From Chitinophaga pinensis (GTDB taxonomy: Bacteria > Bacteroidota > Bacteroidia > Chitinophagales > Chitinophagaceae): DNA of 44,945 nucleotides. The stretch spans positions 1-44,945 of the forward strand of contig CAMCAY010000016.1 in the NCBI GenBank assembly GCA_945872815.1, in the 5' to 3' direction. The notes beneath the pieces are model-generated. The model was not told the origin of the DNA, did not search any database, and saw only the letters and a program-made list of their open reading frames with translations. Position numbers and translations under genes: made by a program. Position 1 is the first letter of the stretch, and each line of letters begins with the position of its first letter. Below, one piece after another: positions 36,101 to 43,808 of the stretch.

Positions 36101-37443
36101 AAAGTATACTGAGTTGAATCAAGTTTTCTAGCAAATGTTTTTTCAAAATCCTGAACAGGACTCATTCCTATATTTAATAGATTGCTGTATATCAAATTTG
36201 AATTTCTTGCATTTGCCAGATTCAATATTTTTTCCAACAAATTATTTGCACCATTGTTTGTAGATGGTATGGTTGTATTAACCTCATCAATTACAGGAAA
36301 AGAAGCATGAGGATTGGTTTCGCCTAGATCAGCAAGACCTACTACATCTCTGGTTTCAGTTGTAGTTCCATTTTTATTGGTAACCCAAACTTCCATTCGC
36401 AGAACCTGTATGGGTGAAATTACCGCAGGAAGATTGGACATGAACTTATTGTAATTTTCCTTGAAATACTGCCCAATTAAAAAATGTCTGTTTTCTTCGT
36501 ATTCATCAGCCTTTATTTCAAAAGGTGTTGCTGCAGTTCCACCCTGAAGATTTAAGTTTTGCCTTTGAGATTTTTGGTTGGCCATTACTCCTGTAATAAA
36601 CAACTTACCAAATTGAAGCTGCGTTTTTAATCCGAACAATTGCTGTGCCCCCGGTATTAAGGTTCCTTTGCCGGGAAAGGAAACATTCCCTGCTTCAAAT
36701 CGTTTTAAGATTTCATCGCTTTGGCCAGAATAATCCAATTTCAATTGGTTATCCAAATCCATATTTGCAAGCGTGTTGTAATTGATAGGAAATTTCAGTT
36801 TATCCCCAATGTTAGCATTCACATTCATTTGGGCATTCATCTGAAAATCAAGGCCTCCATTTTTTCTTGCCCTTTCCGGCAAAGTAGGATTGTCAATTTT
36901 TTGACCCTGATAACCTGCTGTAATATCTACATTTCCTTGTGGACTGATTTCTATTTTACCATTGCCAAACAAACGATTGAATAAGTTATCGGTTAATGAC
37001 AATTTCGGCTTTAATAATTTCCCTCTGTTTAATATACTAGTAGTGGCAGAGCGTTTTTTAAAATAATCAATTTCAGTCTGACGGCTTATTATTTCCCAAT
37101 ATTCTTCAAATGAGTAACTAATGGGTGTCCGATAAAATTGATTACCAATCTTTTCATAAACAATATACCTTTTAGAATCATAATCATACACTATCGAATC
37201 TCTTTGATCGCTTGGCTGAAAAGAATTGTAAATATTAAAACTATAACCGGACAAGTTATCACCTAAGCGATCGGTAATCGGGTAAGGTAAACCAGCAGAA
37301 GGATTTACAGAAGTATCACAAACTGAAACAATTAATATCTTGTAATTGTTTGCAAGTCCTGAATTGAGAAAACAAAACAAAAACAAAATACAGCACGCAC
37401 TTAATTTTATAAGTGTATAAAACGATTTAAACTTAAGCAACAT
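30148..37443 (-). CDS. sprA: SprA/Sov, outer-membrane translocon of the type IX secretion system
   Basis: At 2431 residues this is the largest protein in the window and of the length expected for SprA (about 2400-2500). SprA forms the very large outer-membrane barrel through which T9SS cargo passes. The N-terminus (MLLKFKSFYTLIKLSACCILFLFCFLNSGLA) is a signal peptide. Typical features are the early repeated GNGKIEISPQGNVDITAGYQGQ, DNQLKLDYSGQSDEILKRFEAGNVSFPGKGTLIPG, the TAGGRTLQEGIDYDINYDLGTI module, VYIDDFEGSKSGIDLR, and the C-terminal strand GGVQIRISL. The frame is uninterrupted. ruvA lies 28 bases upstream on the same strand, so the two are likely co-transcribed. Confidence 0.96.
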   Translation of the reverse strand: MLLKFKSFYTLIKLSACCILFLFCFLNSGLANNYKILIVSVCDTSVNPSAGLPYPITDRLGDNLSGYSFNIYNSFQPSDQRDSIVYDYDSKRYIVYEKIGNQFYRTPISYSFEEYWEIISRQTEIDYFKKRSATTSILNRGKLLKPKLSLTDNLFNRLFGNGKIEISPQGNVDITAGYQGQKIDNPTLPERARKNGGLDFQMNAQMNVNANIGDKLKFPINYNTLANMDLDNQLKLDYSGQSDEILKRFEAGNVSFPGKGTLIPGAQQLFGLKTQLQFGKLFITGVMANQKSQRQNLNLQGGTAATPFEIKADEYEENRHFLIGQYFKENYNKFMSNLPAVISPIQVLRMEVWVTNKNGTTTETRDVVGLADLGETNPHASFPVIDEVNTTIPSTNNGANNLLEKILNLANARNSNLIYSNLLNIGMSPVQDFEKTFARKLDSTQYTFNRQIGMLSLSQPLQTDEVLGVAYQYSYRGRIYQVGEFSQDVPPDSSSGSQKVIFLKLLKATSQRPSLPIWDLMMKNVYSVGYGTLSPTDFKLDVLYQEPGLGAKRYVPYGDKNLGSPMISLINLDRLNSQLDPQPDGVFDYVEGFTVISPYSRIVFPVIEPFGRDLAKSIYTTVPLTAGDTLFYALYDSIKSLAQQLPNLNRFLLKGTAKTSGTSDISIGYNIPKGSVRVTAGGRTLQEGIDYDINYDLGTIKMINQAILNAGLPVQVNFENNATFGLQQKNFLGLRFDYLAKNNSREQLSFGGTIVRLGERPFFTKVNYNEEPIRNSMYGLDVNYRKDIPRLTKILDKLPLYSTTAPSALNAYGEGAYLQPGHAPQIGRGSNGVVYIDDFEGSKSGIDLRFPLVSWALASTPAHASDKNGNELFPEAVSNNNINYGKSRAKLAWYQIEQTLQQVDAPNNPISDRNLLSDPRVRQVYQKEIFPQRTTGFGEGQLTTFDLAYYPKEKGPYNYEDDVTKVNQVGQFINPKTKFGGIMRSIDQPDFETSNIEFIEFWMQDPFILPQYANSTGGKLYFNLGNVSEDILKDGRRFFENGLSTPNAPSTMDNTVWGRVPRNPIQVTNAFSNIPEDRLFQDVGLDGVSDTGEVNVQSSYISRLAANFGTVSKIYQDAIKDPSNDDYKNYRDAVFGGNDGIIARYKNYYGTEGNSPVSNGGQFSTAATMYPDAEDLNKDNTLNETEEYFQYVVDIKPKNSTEMLIGNNFIVDKKEVAVNLVNGTTRNETWYQFRIPIGGYERKIGNIPDFKSIRFMRMFLTGFEDSVVMRFGLLQLTRNVWRKFKYKIDSTGLYSPTSATPFNVEAVNIEENDARSPLPYRTPKDIKRVQTLSNNGVNLLQNEQSMSINFCNLRKGDAKAVFQTFANRDIRQFRKLSMYIHAEQAQNPANTIVNKDLTAVVRLGTDFVNNYYEVRIPLMLTPLNLGLNPDTDQYNDSLWYPSNSLDLDLEMLTKIKQARNLSSIPTGQMFRQLQTNGQVYGVVGNPNLGEIRGVLLGVENSFSQSACGQVWLNELRLSSINEQGGMAALGRVDVNLADLGTLSVSATAHTRGFGTIEQRVAERYRDDFFQFDAAANIEIGKLLPKNSGLSVPLYASYSQTISSPQYDPYDMDITLKNKLRTSPTKAIKDSIRNNAIDFTSIKTVNFTNVRKNKMNGKAPKIYDIENVDLSYSFIKTESHSPLIEKNEVTRHRGAIGYNYSLQPKYIEPFKWVFKKTKTKWVDLIKDFNFSYLPSQLSFKADINRQFGAIKPRSVGENKYIIPETYDKYFTMQRDYVMRWNFTKSINFDYTATDNARVDEPAGRIDTKSKKDSVWNNFFKGGRNTIFNQVGNFSYTLPTNKFPLLNWTTVNFRYQALYKWIGASRLAVNLGNFLENGYQEEATFQMDFSRIYQKSKWIKQLDQPSDIENKEKWKNRVTKVKDSVLTRSGKKVLRTRRIVDPSAMPYENGAFRFVGKMLTSIKQANISVSQNANTRLPGYMDSTKFFGQNFNSMAPGFDFIAGRQPDTSWLNRKSNQGLISNDSNFNSLFQQNFDQKITLSAQLEPIRDLNITLNVSKTFSKNYSETFRYLDTLNGTNPSFLHLNPYAGGSFDVSYISYKTLFGKFYPNRVSETFKTFQQNRVVLSQRLGKLNPYSSGQPVGADGFYYGYGKYAVDVLIPSFISAYTGQDPNNVALIKQKNENVKSNPFRLILPKPNWKLDYNGLGRVKPLDKLFSSLSISHGYTGNLSMNGFTSALLYQDVSKYGYPSFYDTGSRNFVPYFLVPNISIQEQFSPLVGIDMMFVNQMQGKFEYSKTRQLSLSLNDYQLSEVRTTEFAIGAGYRKKGLKLLGGLTLPSFLSKNKSAKLDNEISFRIDFRVRDNVTSNSRLDQDNNFTTGGSKEISINPTIDYFLNSRINLKLYFDQRKIKPYISSSVPSTNTRGGVQIRISLTQ

Positions 37444-37471
37444 TCGGCGAATTAGTTAATGTAGAATTTTG

Positions 37472-38056
37472 TCAAATGGCTTTAAGGGATTTTTTAATTA
37501 ATTCTTCCAAATTATTGACTCCTGGTTCGGCGCGCATAATCTTTTGAATAGATTGTTCGGCCTGTATTTTTGAAATCCCCAATGCTGTCAAGGCATGCAG
37601 GGCATCTTGCTCAATTCCGTTTACAACAATACCAATCATTTCACCCGATGTAATATGTTTGCCAATTTTATCTTTAAGCTCAAGTACCAGCCTCTCAGCT
37701 GTCTTTTTACCAATTCCTTTAACGCCCTCTAACATTTTTACATTGCCTTGTACAATAGCTTTTGATATTTCATCAGGCTTTATAGATGACAACATCATTC
37801 TTGCAGTTGATGCTCCAACCCCTGAAACACTTATCAACAATAAAAAGATTTCTTTTTCTTCCTTTTGCGAAAATCCATACAACACATGAGCATCTTCTTT
37901 TACCTGTAAATAAGTATATAATCGTCCTTCATTTAAAGACTGAATATCAGAATAAGTATTTAAACTGATATTCACTTCAAATCCCAATCCATTTACATCA
38001 ACATAAACCTGGGCCGGACTTTTATAACTATATTTTCCCTGCAAATATGCGTACAT
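37472..38056 (-). CDS. ruvA: Holliday junction branch migration protein RuvA
   Basis: RuvA binds four-way junctions as a tetramer and recruits the RuvB motor. The 194-residue protein has the N-terminal OB domain (about 1-62, MYAYLQGKYSY), the two helix-hairpin-helix motifs (ISVSGVGASTARMML around 76-90 and LEGVKGIGKKTAERLVLEL around 109-127), and the C-terminal RuvB-binding domain (about 147-194, DALHALTALGISKIQAEQSI). ruvB and ruvC are not in the window. Downstream, sprA starts after 28 bases. Confidence 0.96.
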   Translation of the reverse strand: MYAYLQGKYSYKSPAQVYVDVNGLGFEVNISLNTYSDIQSLNEGRLYTYLQVKEDAHVLYGFSQKEEKEIFLLLISVSGVGASTARMMLSSIKPDEISKAIVQGNVKMLEGVKGIGKKTAERLVLELKDKIGKHITSGEMIGIVVNGIEQDALHALTALGISKIQAEQSIQKIMRAEPGVNNLEELIKKSLKAI

Positions 38057-38175
38057 ACAATCTAATCTATACTAAGCGAAAATAAGAAATTATTATCAGC
38101 TTAGGGTTGAAAAAACCAGTTCAATTTTTTTTATTGTATTTTTACAGCCATTTAATTTAAAAAAATATTCAATTT

Positions 38176-39174
38176 ATGGAGAAAATCTATGCCGGAATAA
38201 CTGCAGTGGGGGGATATTTACCTGAATACAGACTTACCAACAAAATACTGGAAACGATGGTGGACACCAACGATGAGTGGATTAAAACCCGCACCGGCAT
38301 TGATGAAAGAAGGATTTTGAAAGGTGAAGGACTTGCTAGTAGTGATATGGGTGTAGAGGCCGTAAAAGAATTATTGGGGAAACGAGGGATACAACCTGAG
38401 GAAATAGACTGTGTCATTTGCGCTACAGTGACCCCAGATATGATTTTTCCAGCTACGGCAAACATCATTTCTTACAAAGCAGGCATGAAAAATGCCTTTG
38501 GATTTGATGTCAGTGCCGCATGTTCTGGATTTTTGTATTCTTTAACATTAGGAACCACCATGATTGAATCAGGAAGGTACAAGAAAGTAATAGTGGTTGG
38601 GGTTGATAAAATGAGTGCCATTGTTGATTATACTGACAGAACTACCTGTGTTATTTTTGGAGATGGAGCGGGCGCAGTTTTATTGGAACCCAATGATGAA
38701 GGCGTAGGCGTGTTGGACAGCATTTTAAAAAGTGATGGCAGTGGAAAAGATTTTCTTCACATGAAAGCGGGTGGTTCTGCAAAGCCAGCTTCACATGAAA
38801 CTGTTGACGCTAAGGAACATTATATTTATCAGGAGGGACAATCTGTTTTCAAATTCGCAGTAAAGGGAATGGCTGATGTTAGTTATGAGTTGATGCAAAA
38901 AAATAACCTGACCGCTGATGATATTTCTTGGCTTGTTCCACACCAGGCCAATCTCAGAATAATTGATGCGACTGCCAACAGAATGAGTCTGCCCAAAGAA
39001 AAGGTAATGATCAATATCCAGAAGTATGGTAATACCACAGCAGCTACTATACCTTTGTGTCTTTGGGAATGGGAAAAGCAATTGCACAAAGGAGAGAATA
39101 TTATTTTAGCTGCATTTGGCGGTGGGTTTACCTGGGGAGCCACTTGGGTTAAATGGGCTTACGACAGCAAATAA
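38176..39174 (+). CDS. fabH: 3-oxoacyl-[ACP] synthase III (KAS III)
   Basis: FabH condenses acetyl-CoA (or branched primers) with malonyl-ACP to start fatty-acid synthesis. The 332-residue protein has the complete Cys-His-Asn triad: C116 (AACSGF), H256 (PHQANLRI) and N286 (GNTTAATIP), with the acidic entrance [15 protein letters not shown] near 33-47 and [10 protein letters not shown] at the end. It is not beside plsX or rpmF, the usual partners, so it may be a separate fabH copy. Divergent from ruvA with 119 bases between start codons, where only a near-consensus TATTTTTA box is seen. Confidence 0.95.
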   Translation: MEKIYAGITAVGGYLPEYRLTNKILETMVDTNDEWIKTRTGIDERRILKGEGLASSDMGVEAVKELLGKRGIQPEEIDCVICATVTPDMIFPATANIISYKAGMKNAFGFDVSAACSGFLYSLTLGTTMIESGRYKKVIVVGVDKMSAIVDYTDRTTCVIFGDGAGAVLLEPNDEGVGVLDSILKSDGSGKDFLHMKAGGSAKPASHETVDAKEHYIYQEGQSVFKFAVKGMADVSYELMQKNNLTADDISWLVPHQANLRIIDATANRMSLPKEKVMINIQKYGNTTAATIPLCLWEWEKQLHKGENIILAAFGGGFTWGATWVKWAYDSK

Positions 39175-39199
39175 AACACATTGATAATTAAGCAGCTTA

Positions 39200-41152
39200 A
39201 TGAAAAATATATTGTTTCTGCTGATTTGTTTATTTACACTGGCTCAAAGCCATGGTCAATACAATAAATACATTGTCAAATTCTTCAACAAAGGTTCAAA
39301 TGATTTTTCATTAGATGCCCCACATTTTTTTTTATCTGACAGGGCAATAGAAAGAAGAAACAGGTACCATATCGATGTAGACAGTTCAGATTTGCCCGTA
39401 ACTTCAGCATATATTGATAGTATTCGTATAGCCGGCAACGTTACTATTCTGAATATTTCTAAATGGCTAAATCAAGTTTCAATTGAAACTGATGATGGTC
39501 TTGCATTGGATAAGATTAACAGTTATTTTTTCGTTCAACAGCTCAATGCTGTAGCTCCAAAAAACATTTCATTTTCAAATACAACTTTCAATACTCTGTC
39601 TCTCAGAAAATTACAAAAAAACCAAAACAGAAACCCATCAGCAGGAATATTTGATTATGGTGAATCTGCAGAACAAGTAAAAATACATCAGGCCGATTTT
39701 TTACACAACCATGGATTCAGCGGAAATGGAATGCAGCTGGCAATGATTGATGATGGATTTTATCATTACAATTCCCTTCCAACTTTTGACAGTATTGTTT
39801 TGAATCAACAGATTTTAAGCACATGGGATTTTGTTTCTAATGATAGTAGTGTTGAAGAGGATGATTATCATGGAATGCACTGTCTTAGCACAATTGCGGC
39901 AAATATGCCAGGCATTTTTGTTGGGTCAGCTCCTAAAACAAGTTTTTATCTTTTTAGATCCGAAGATGTTAACAGTGAATACCCAATAGAAGAACATAAC
40001 CTGGCTTGTGCTGCCGAGAAGGCAGATAGTTTGGGAGCAGATGTTTGTTCTATTTCTTTAGGCTACAATTCATTTGATGATGCAATATTTGACCATACCT
40101 ACAATGATATGGACGGCAATACAACACTGGCTGCTAAAGCAGTTGATTTAGCAGCAAAAAAAGGAATGTTGATGGTAGTAGCTGCAGGTAATGAAGGTAA
40201 CAGCGATTGGCATTTCATCAACACACCTGCAGACGCAGACAGCTGTTATTCTGTTGGTGCTGTAAATATTTATGGAGAAGTGGCAGACTTCAGCAGTTAC
40301 GGGCCAAGCAGTGATGGTCAAATAAAACCTTCCGGCGCTTCGGTAGGATGGAATGCAATAGTTGCAAATAATTTTGACGGAATGCCCTCATTGGGAAATG
40401 GCACATCCTATGCTTGTCCAAATATGGCAGGCATATCCACTTGTTTATGGCAGGCATTTCCTGAAGCAAACAATATGGAAATTATTCAAGCACTTGAATC
40501 CAGTTCTTCCAAGGCAGAAAATTCAGACAACCGAATTGGGTTCGGTATTCCGAACGCAAAAAAAGCATTCGTGATTCTTCAAAAAAAATTCTTTTCAAAC
40601 CAAACCTCCCCACTGGATTGCGATATATCCATCAACTTGTCAGCCAAGATGGATTCGACTATGAAAATAATTGTTGAAAGAAAATTGCCTTTTGATTCTG
40701 ATTACGTATCAATTAATATTTTTCATTCGAATCAACCTTACAGCAACCAACATTTTTCTATGATAGATGATTTATCTCGATTTGATTATTCGAATGTGAA
40801 ATACAAGTACACGATGATTATCGGGAATGATACAACTTATTGTATAGACAGTTCAGAGTTCTACTTGTTTATACCGTGCAACTCAGACACAATTAGCAGC
40901 AATCAAGTTGCAGTTTACCCAAATCCCGCATCCACTGAAATAAACATTTCTATCAAAAACAATACAAATGCTGTTTACAAATTAATCGTTGTAAACGAAA
41001 CCGGTCAATCCGTTTACAGCTCCGAATCAAATCATAAGAAGGGAAGTGAGATAAAGAAAATAAACATATCTTCCTTGAGCAAAGGAATTTATTTTTTAAC
41101 AGTGTATGTAAATGGTAAGAAAAGTATCACAGAAAAATTCATCAAACTATAG
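39200..41152 (+). CDS. Secreted subtilisin-like (S8) serine protease with T9SS type-A sorting domain
   Basis: A 650-residue secreted protease. Signal peptide MKNILFLLICLFTLAQSHGQ; an N-terminal propeptide region (about 21-155) with FKKGSNDFSLDAP-like strands precedes the S8 domain. The catalytic residues are D184 (AMIDDGF), H224 (YHGMHCL), oxyanion N331 (AAGNEG) and S403 (GTSYACPNMAG), so it should be active. After a beta-rich linker, the last ~75 residues are a type-A T9SS sorting domain: VYPNPASTEINIS, KLIVVNETGQSVYSS, LSKGIYFLTV, ending KFIKL. Export to the cell surface through SprA is expected. It lies 25 bases after fabH on the same strand, and its stop abuts the stop of the convergent RsmB-like gene with no base between. 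Confidence 0.93.
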   Translation: MKNILFLLICLFTLAQSHGQYNKYIVKFFNKGSNDFSLDAPHFFLSDRAIERRNRYHIDVDSSDLPVTSAYIDSIRIAGNVTILNISKWLNQVSIETDDGLALDKINSYFFVQQLNAVAPKNISFSNTTFNTLSLRKLQKNQNRNPSAGIFDYGESAEQVKIHQADFLHNHGFSGNGMQLAMIDDGFYHYNSLPTFDSIVLNQQILSTWDFVSNDSSVEEDDYHGMHCLSTIAANMPGIFVGSAPKTSFYLFRSEDVNSEYPIEEHNLACAAEKADSLGADVCSISLGYNSFDDAIFDHTYNDMDGNTTLAAKAVDLAAKKGMLMVVAAGNEGNSDWHFINTPADADSCYSVGAVNIYGEVADFSSYGPSSDGQIKPSGASVGWNAIVANNFDGMPSLGNGTSYACPNMAGISTCLWQAFPEANNMEIIQALESSSSKAENSDNRIGFGIPNAKKAFVILQKKFFSNQTSPLDCDISINLSAKMDSTMKIIVERKLPFDSDYVSINIFHSNQPYSNQHFSMIDDLSRFDYSNVKYKYTMIIGNDTTYCIDSSEFYLFIPCNSDTISSNQVAVYPNPASTEINISIKNNTNAVYKLIVVNETGQSVYSSESNHKKGSEIKKINISSLSKGIYFLTVYVNGKKSITEKFIKL

Positions 41153-42325
41153 TTATACTCTGAAAATTGCTGTAAACATAGTATCTGCATTGTTTTCATA
41201 CCCTTTTAAATAATTCATTTTAATTAATTCGAGTGCAAATTCACTTTGAATATAATTTGTTATTTCTTCATTTTCTGACTTAAAAACTGAACAAGTGAAG
41301 TAAACAAAGAAGCCATTTTCATCAACGTGAGGAATAGCATTTTTAACGATTAATTTTTGTTTCTCAACAAACGATGATAATTGCTGAGCATTAAAACTAA
41401 AATGCTGCTCAGGGGTTCTGCCCCAAGTTCCACTTCCGCTGCATGGAACATCGCAAATCACAACATCAAATTTTTCATCTTTTCCCAAGCCTGAGGATAA
41501 TGTCAAATCCTGTTCAAATTTCTTATAAATATTTATTCCTGCATCCTTCAATCTACTGTCAAGATTATTAAGGATATTTCTTCGTATATCAGATACCGTT
41601 AGCTTTATGTTCCCTTTCATTAAATCGTATAATAAAATTGACTTGCCCCCACTGGCTGCACATACATCCCAAACACTTAATTTGTTATTAACCTCGTTTT
41701 TTTTCAACAATTGAACAAAATCATTGAAAATAATTTGAGAAGAAAAATCCTGAACTACTACATCCTTGTTGAATTGCAAGATTTTATCCAAGTTGGCTCC
41801 GTTGGTAATTTTTAATGCGATTTCATTTATTGATTCAAAACTAATTTGGGCGCTTTTAATTGATTCGATTACTTTTTGATATTTTCCGGGCCTGATTCTT
41901 AGAAAAAGGGAAGGCTGTTTTAAAAAAGAAAAATCGTAAAGATTGTGATCAATTAAGCTAGACAACAATTCATTATACCCAAATACATTCGAAGCATCCA
42001 ATCCCAAGTAATGCAGTTTTTGATCTAAAGACAAACTGATACGTTCATTCAGTTCAGGGGACAATGCATTCAAAATATCTGTCTCCTTTTTTTCGCACAA
42101 AAAAACAGCATTCAAAAAATGGTTTTCAGAAAAAACAGAATTTTTGAAAAGATTGAAACACCTGAAATAATTGTAACAAAGAGATGAGATAACTTTTCTG
42201 TCTCTTGAACCATATTTTTTTTCTGATTGAAAAAATTGTTTCAACTTGAAATGCAATGGCATTCCGGGTTTATAGGAATGGACTATTTTAGCTGAATTCT
42301 GAAGATAAGAATGAAATCTGCTCAT
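41153..42325 (-). CDS. RsmB/NOL1/NOP2-family RNA (cytosine-5)-methyltransferase
   Basis: A 390-residue methyltransferase making m5C in RNA, most probably 16S rRNA. An N-terminal NusB-like/RNA-binding region (about 1-145) with KYGSRDRKVISSLCYNYF resembles RsmB. The Rossmann core (about 190-390) has the SAM loop VWDVCAASGGKS (218-229), motif IV DVPCSGSGTWGRTPE with the release cysteine C295, and motif VI YFTCSVFKSENEE with the nucleophile C345. The SAM loop has Ala-Ser-Gly-Gly where Ala-Pro-Gly-Gly is usual. The start codon directly follows the T run of the odhB terminator. Confidence 0.88.
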   Translation of the reverse strand: MSRFHSYLQNSAKIVHSYKPGMPLHFKLKQFFQSEKKYGSRDRKVISSLCYNYFRCFNLFKNSVFSENHFLNAVFLCEKKETDILNALSPELNERISLSLDQKLHYLGLDASNVFGYNELLSSLIDHNLYDFSFLKQPSLFLRIRPGKYQKVIESIKSAQISFESINEIALKITNGANLDKILQFNKDVVVQDFSSQIIFNDFVQLLKKNEVNNKLSVWDVCAASGGKSILLYDLMKGNIKLTVSDIRRNILNNLDSRLKDAGINIYKKFEQDLTLSSGLGKDEKFDVVICDVPCSGSGTWGRTPEQHFSFNAQQLSSFVEKQKLIVKNAIPHVDENGFFVYFTCSVFKSENEEITNYIQSEFALELIKMNYLKGYENNADTMFTAIFRV

Positions 42326-42351
42326 AAAAAAAATCCCGTTAGCAAACGGGA
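42326..42351 (-). terminator. Intrinsic terminator between odhB and the RsmB-like gene
   Basis: TCCCGTT (42334-42340) and AACGGGA (42345-42351) form a 7-base-pair GC-rich stem with a 4-base loop. On the minus strand it is followed by eight Ts, after which the ATG of the RsmB-like gene begins at once. It lies 18 bases after the odhB stop. Confidence 0.75.
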
Positions 42352-42369
42352 CTGTTTATTGAATTAGGT

Positions 42370-43572
42370 TTAAAGCTCCAACAGAGCATCAACAGGGTCT
42401 TTTCCAAACAACATCAATGAAGGATTTTCAAGCAATTGTTTTACACGTACAAGAAATCCTACAGACTCTCTTCCGTCAATGATTCTATGATCGTAACTTA
42501 ATGCAAGATACATCATGGGTTTAATAACAACTTGTCCATTGACTGCCATTGGTCTTTCGACAATATTATGCATTCCTAGAATTGCACTTTGGGGAATATT
42601 AATAATCGGCGTACTCATCATGGAACCAAATATACCGCCATTGGTAATTGTAAAAGTACCTCCTGTCATTTCTTCCACTGTCAATTTGTTGTTTTTAGCT
42701 TTTGTAGCCAGATCTATCACTGCAGTTTCAATATCCGCCATAGTTAAACTTTCTGCATTTCTGATTACTGGAACAACCAGTCCTTTAGGGGCACTAACGG
42801 CAATGGATATGTCACAATAATCATGATAGATAATATTTTCACCATCGATATATGCGTTCACAGCAGGGAACTGTTGCAAAGCATAGCAACATGCTTTAGT
42901 AAAGAAACTCATAAAACCTAGGTTCACACCATGTTGATCTTTAAACCTGTCTTTATACTTTTTTCTGATTTCCATAACAGGCCCCATGTCCACTTCATTG
43001 AAGGTGGTCAGCATGGCAGTAGTATTTTTTGCCTCCACCAATCTTCTGCTAACCGTCTTCCGAAGATTGCTCATCTTTTCAGGTCTCTCATTTCTGCTAA
43101 ATAACTGGACTCCGGGCATTCTACCAGGATTTGACAATGCATCCAATACATCCTGTTTGAAAATTTTTCCGTTTGAACCTGAAGGATTTATTTTTTTACT
43201 GTCTATTTTTTTATCAGCTATGATTGCAGCTGCAACGGGGGTTGCTTTTACATCAGTAGCTGCTTCCTTTTTTATACTTAGTGCAGCAGAAGGTTCTTCC
43301 TTTTTGGGTGGTGCAGGAGCTTCTACGGGACGAGTTGCATTAGTGTCAATTGTACAGACTAAATCTCCTATGGACAAAGTGTCTCCTTCTTTCGCAATTT
43401 GCTTAACAGCACCTGCTTGTTCCGCATTGATTTCAAAAGTAGCTTTTTCACTTTCCAATTCAGCAATTACTTCATCTCTATCGGCCCAGTCCCCATCATT
43501 TTTAAGCCACTTCACGAGGGTAACTTCGTTGATACTTTCCCCTACGGTTGGTACTTTTATTTCAATTGACAT
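42370..43572 (-). CDS. odhB: 2-oxoglutarate dehydrogenase E2 component (dihydrolipoyllysine-residue succinyltransferase)
   Basis: E2 transfers the succinyl group to CoA in the TCA cycle. The 400-residue protein has one lipoyl domain (1-75) with the lipoylated K43 (LESEKATFE), an Ala/Pro-rich linker, a peripheral-subunit-binding domain (about 122-150, [20 protein letters not shown]), and the catalytic domain (about 170-400) with [23 protein letters not shown] and the active-site H362 and D366 (YDHRIIDG). The E1 gene (odhA/sucA) is not next to it: upstream lies the divergent rpsA. Confidence 0.95.
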   Translation of the reverse strand: MSIEIKVPTVGESINEVTLVKWLKNDGDWADRDEVIAELESEKATFEINAEQAGAVKQIAKEGDTLSIGDLVCTIDTNATRPVEAPAPPKKEEPSAALSIKKEAATDVKATPVAAAIIADKKIDSKKINPSGSNGKIFKQDVLDALSNPGRMPGVQLFSRNERPEKMSNLRKTVSRRLVEAKNTTAMLTTFNEVDMGPVMEIRKKYKDRFKDQHGVNLGFMSFFTKACCYALQQFPAVNAYIDGENIIYHDYCDISIAVSAPKGLVVPVIRNAESLTMADIETAVIDLATKAKNNKLTVEEMTGGTFTITNGGIFGSMMSTPIINIPQSAILGMHNIVERPMAVNGQVVIKPMMYLALSYDHRIIDGRESVGFLVRVKQLLENPSLMLFGKDPVDALLEL

Positions 43573-43718
43573 GTGCAGTTTTTTATATGTGCGAATTTCG
43601 GATAAAATTGAGGATTTATAAAATCAAATATTCAGAAGTTAGTAAAAATCAAGGAAATACATCTGAATATTATAATAATTATTAAAATAACGAATAGAAA
43701 TATTAAAAAAAACAAAGC

Positions 43719-43744
43719 AAAAGGCTATTTAATATAGCATTTTT
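43719..43744. terminator. Terminator-like hairpin with no gene feeding it
   Basis: GCTAT (43724-43728) pairs with ATAGC (43734-43738) around a 5-base loop; an A run precedes and a T run follows. It lies in the 236-base divergent odhB/rpsA spacer (43573-43808), where neither gene reads into it. The spacer otherwise holds the rpsA promoter and leader hairpin and AT-rich sequence. Confidence 0.3.
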
Positions 43745-43768
43745 CGTGATTTTAACCCTTAAAATTCC

Positions 43769-43776
43769 TACATTTG
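43769..43776 (+). promoter_or_regulatory. Putative -7 box (TACATTTG) for rpsA
   Basis: TACATTTG matches TAnnTTTG, 32 bases before the rpsA ATG. It predicts a transcript beginning at about 43780-43784. No convincing TTG at -33. Confidence 0.45.
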
Positions 43777-43777
43777 C

Positions 43778-43802
43778 AACCCCGTTAAAAAACCACGGGG
43801 TT
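43778..43802 (+). promoter_or_regulatory. rpsA 5' leader hairpin
   Basis: AACCCCGT (43778-43785) pairs exactly with ACGGGGTT (43795-43802) over a 9-base A-rich loop, just before the ATG at 43809 and with a T-rich stretch after it. Given the -7 box at 43769-43776, the hairpin would stand at or very near the 5' end of the mRNA. It could stabilise the message, serve as a site for S1 autoregulation, or act as an attenuator; the sequence does not decide. Confidence 0.5.
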
Positions 43803-43808
43803 TATTTT

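Noticed and set aside
42986..43621. Open plus-strand frame of 211 codons opposite odhB
   Set aside because: It is the antisense shadow of a clearly recognised E2 gene; its translation is hydrophobic low-complexity Ser/Leu sequence without any family feature, as expected opposite an Ala/Lys-rich linker.
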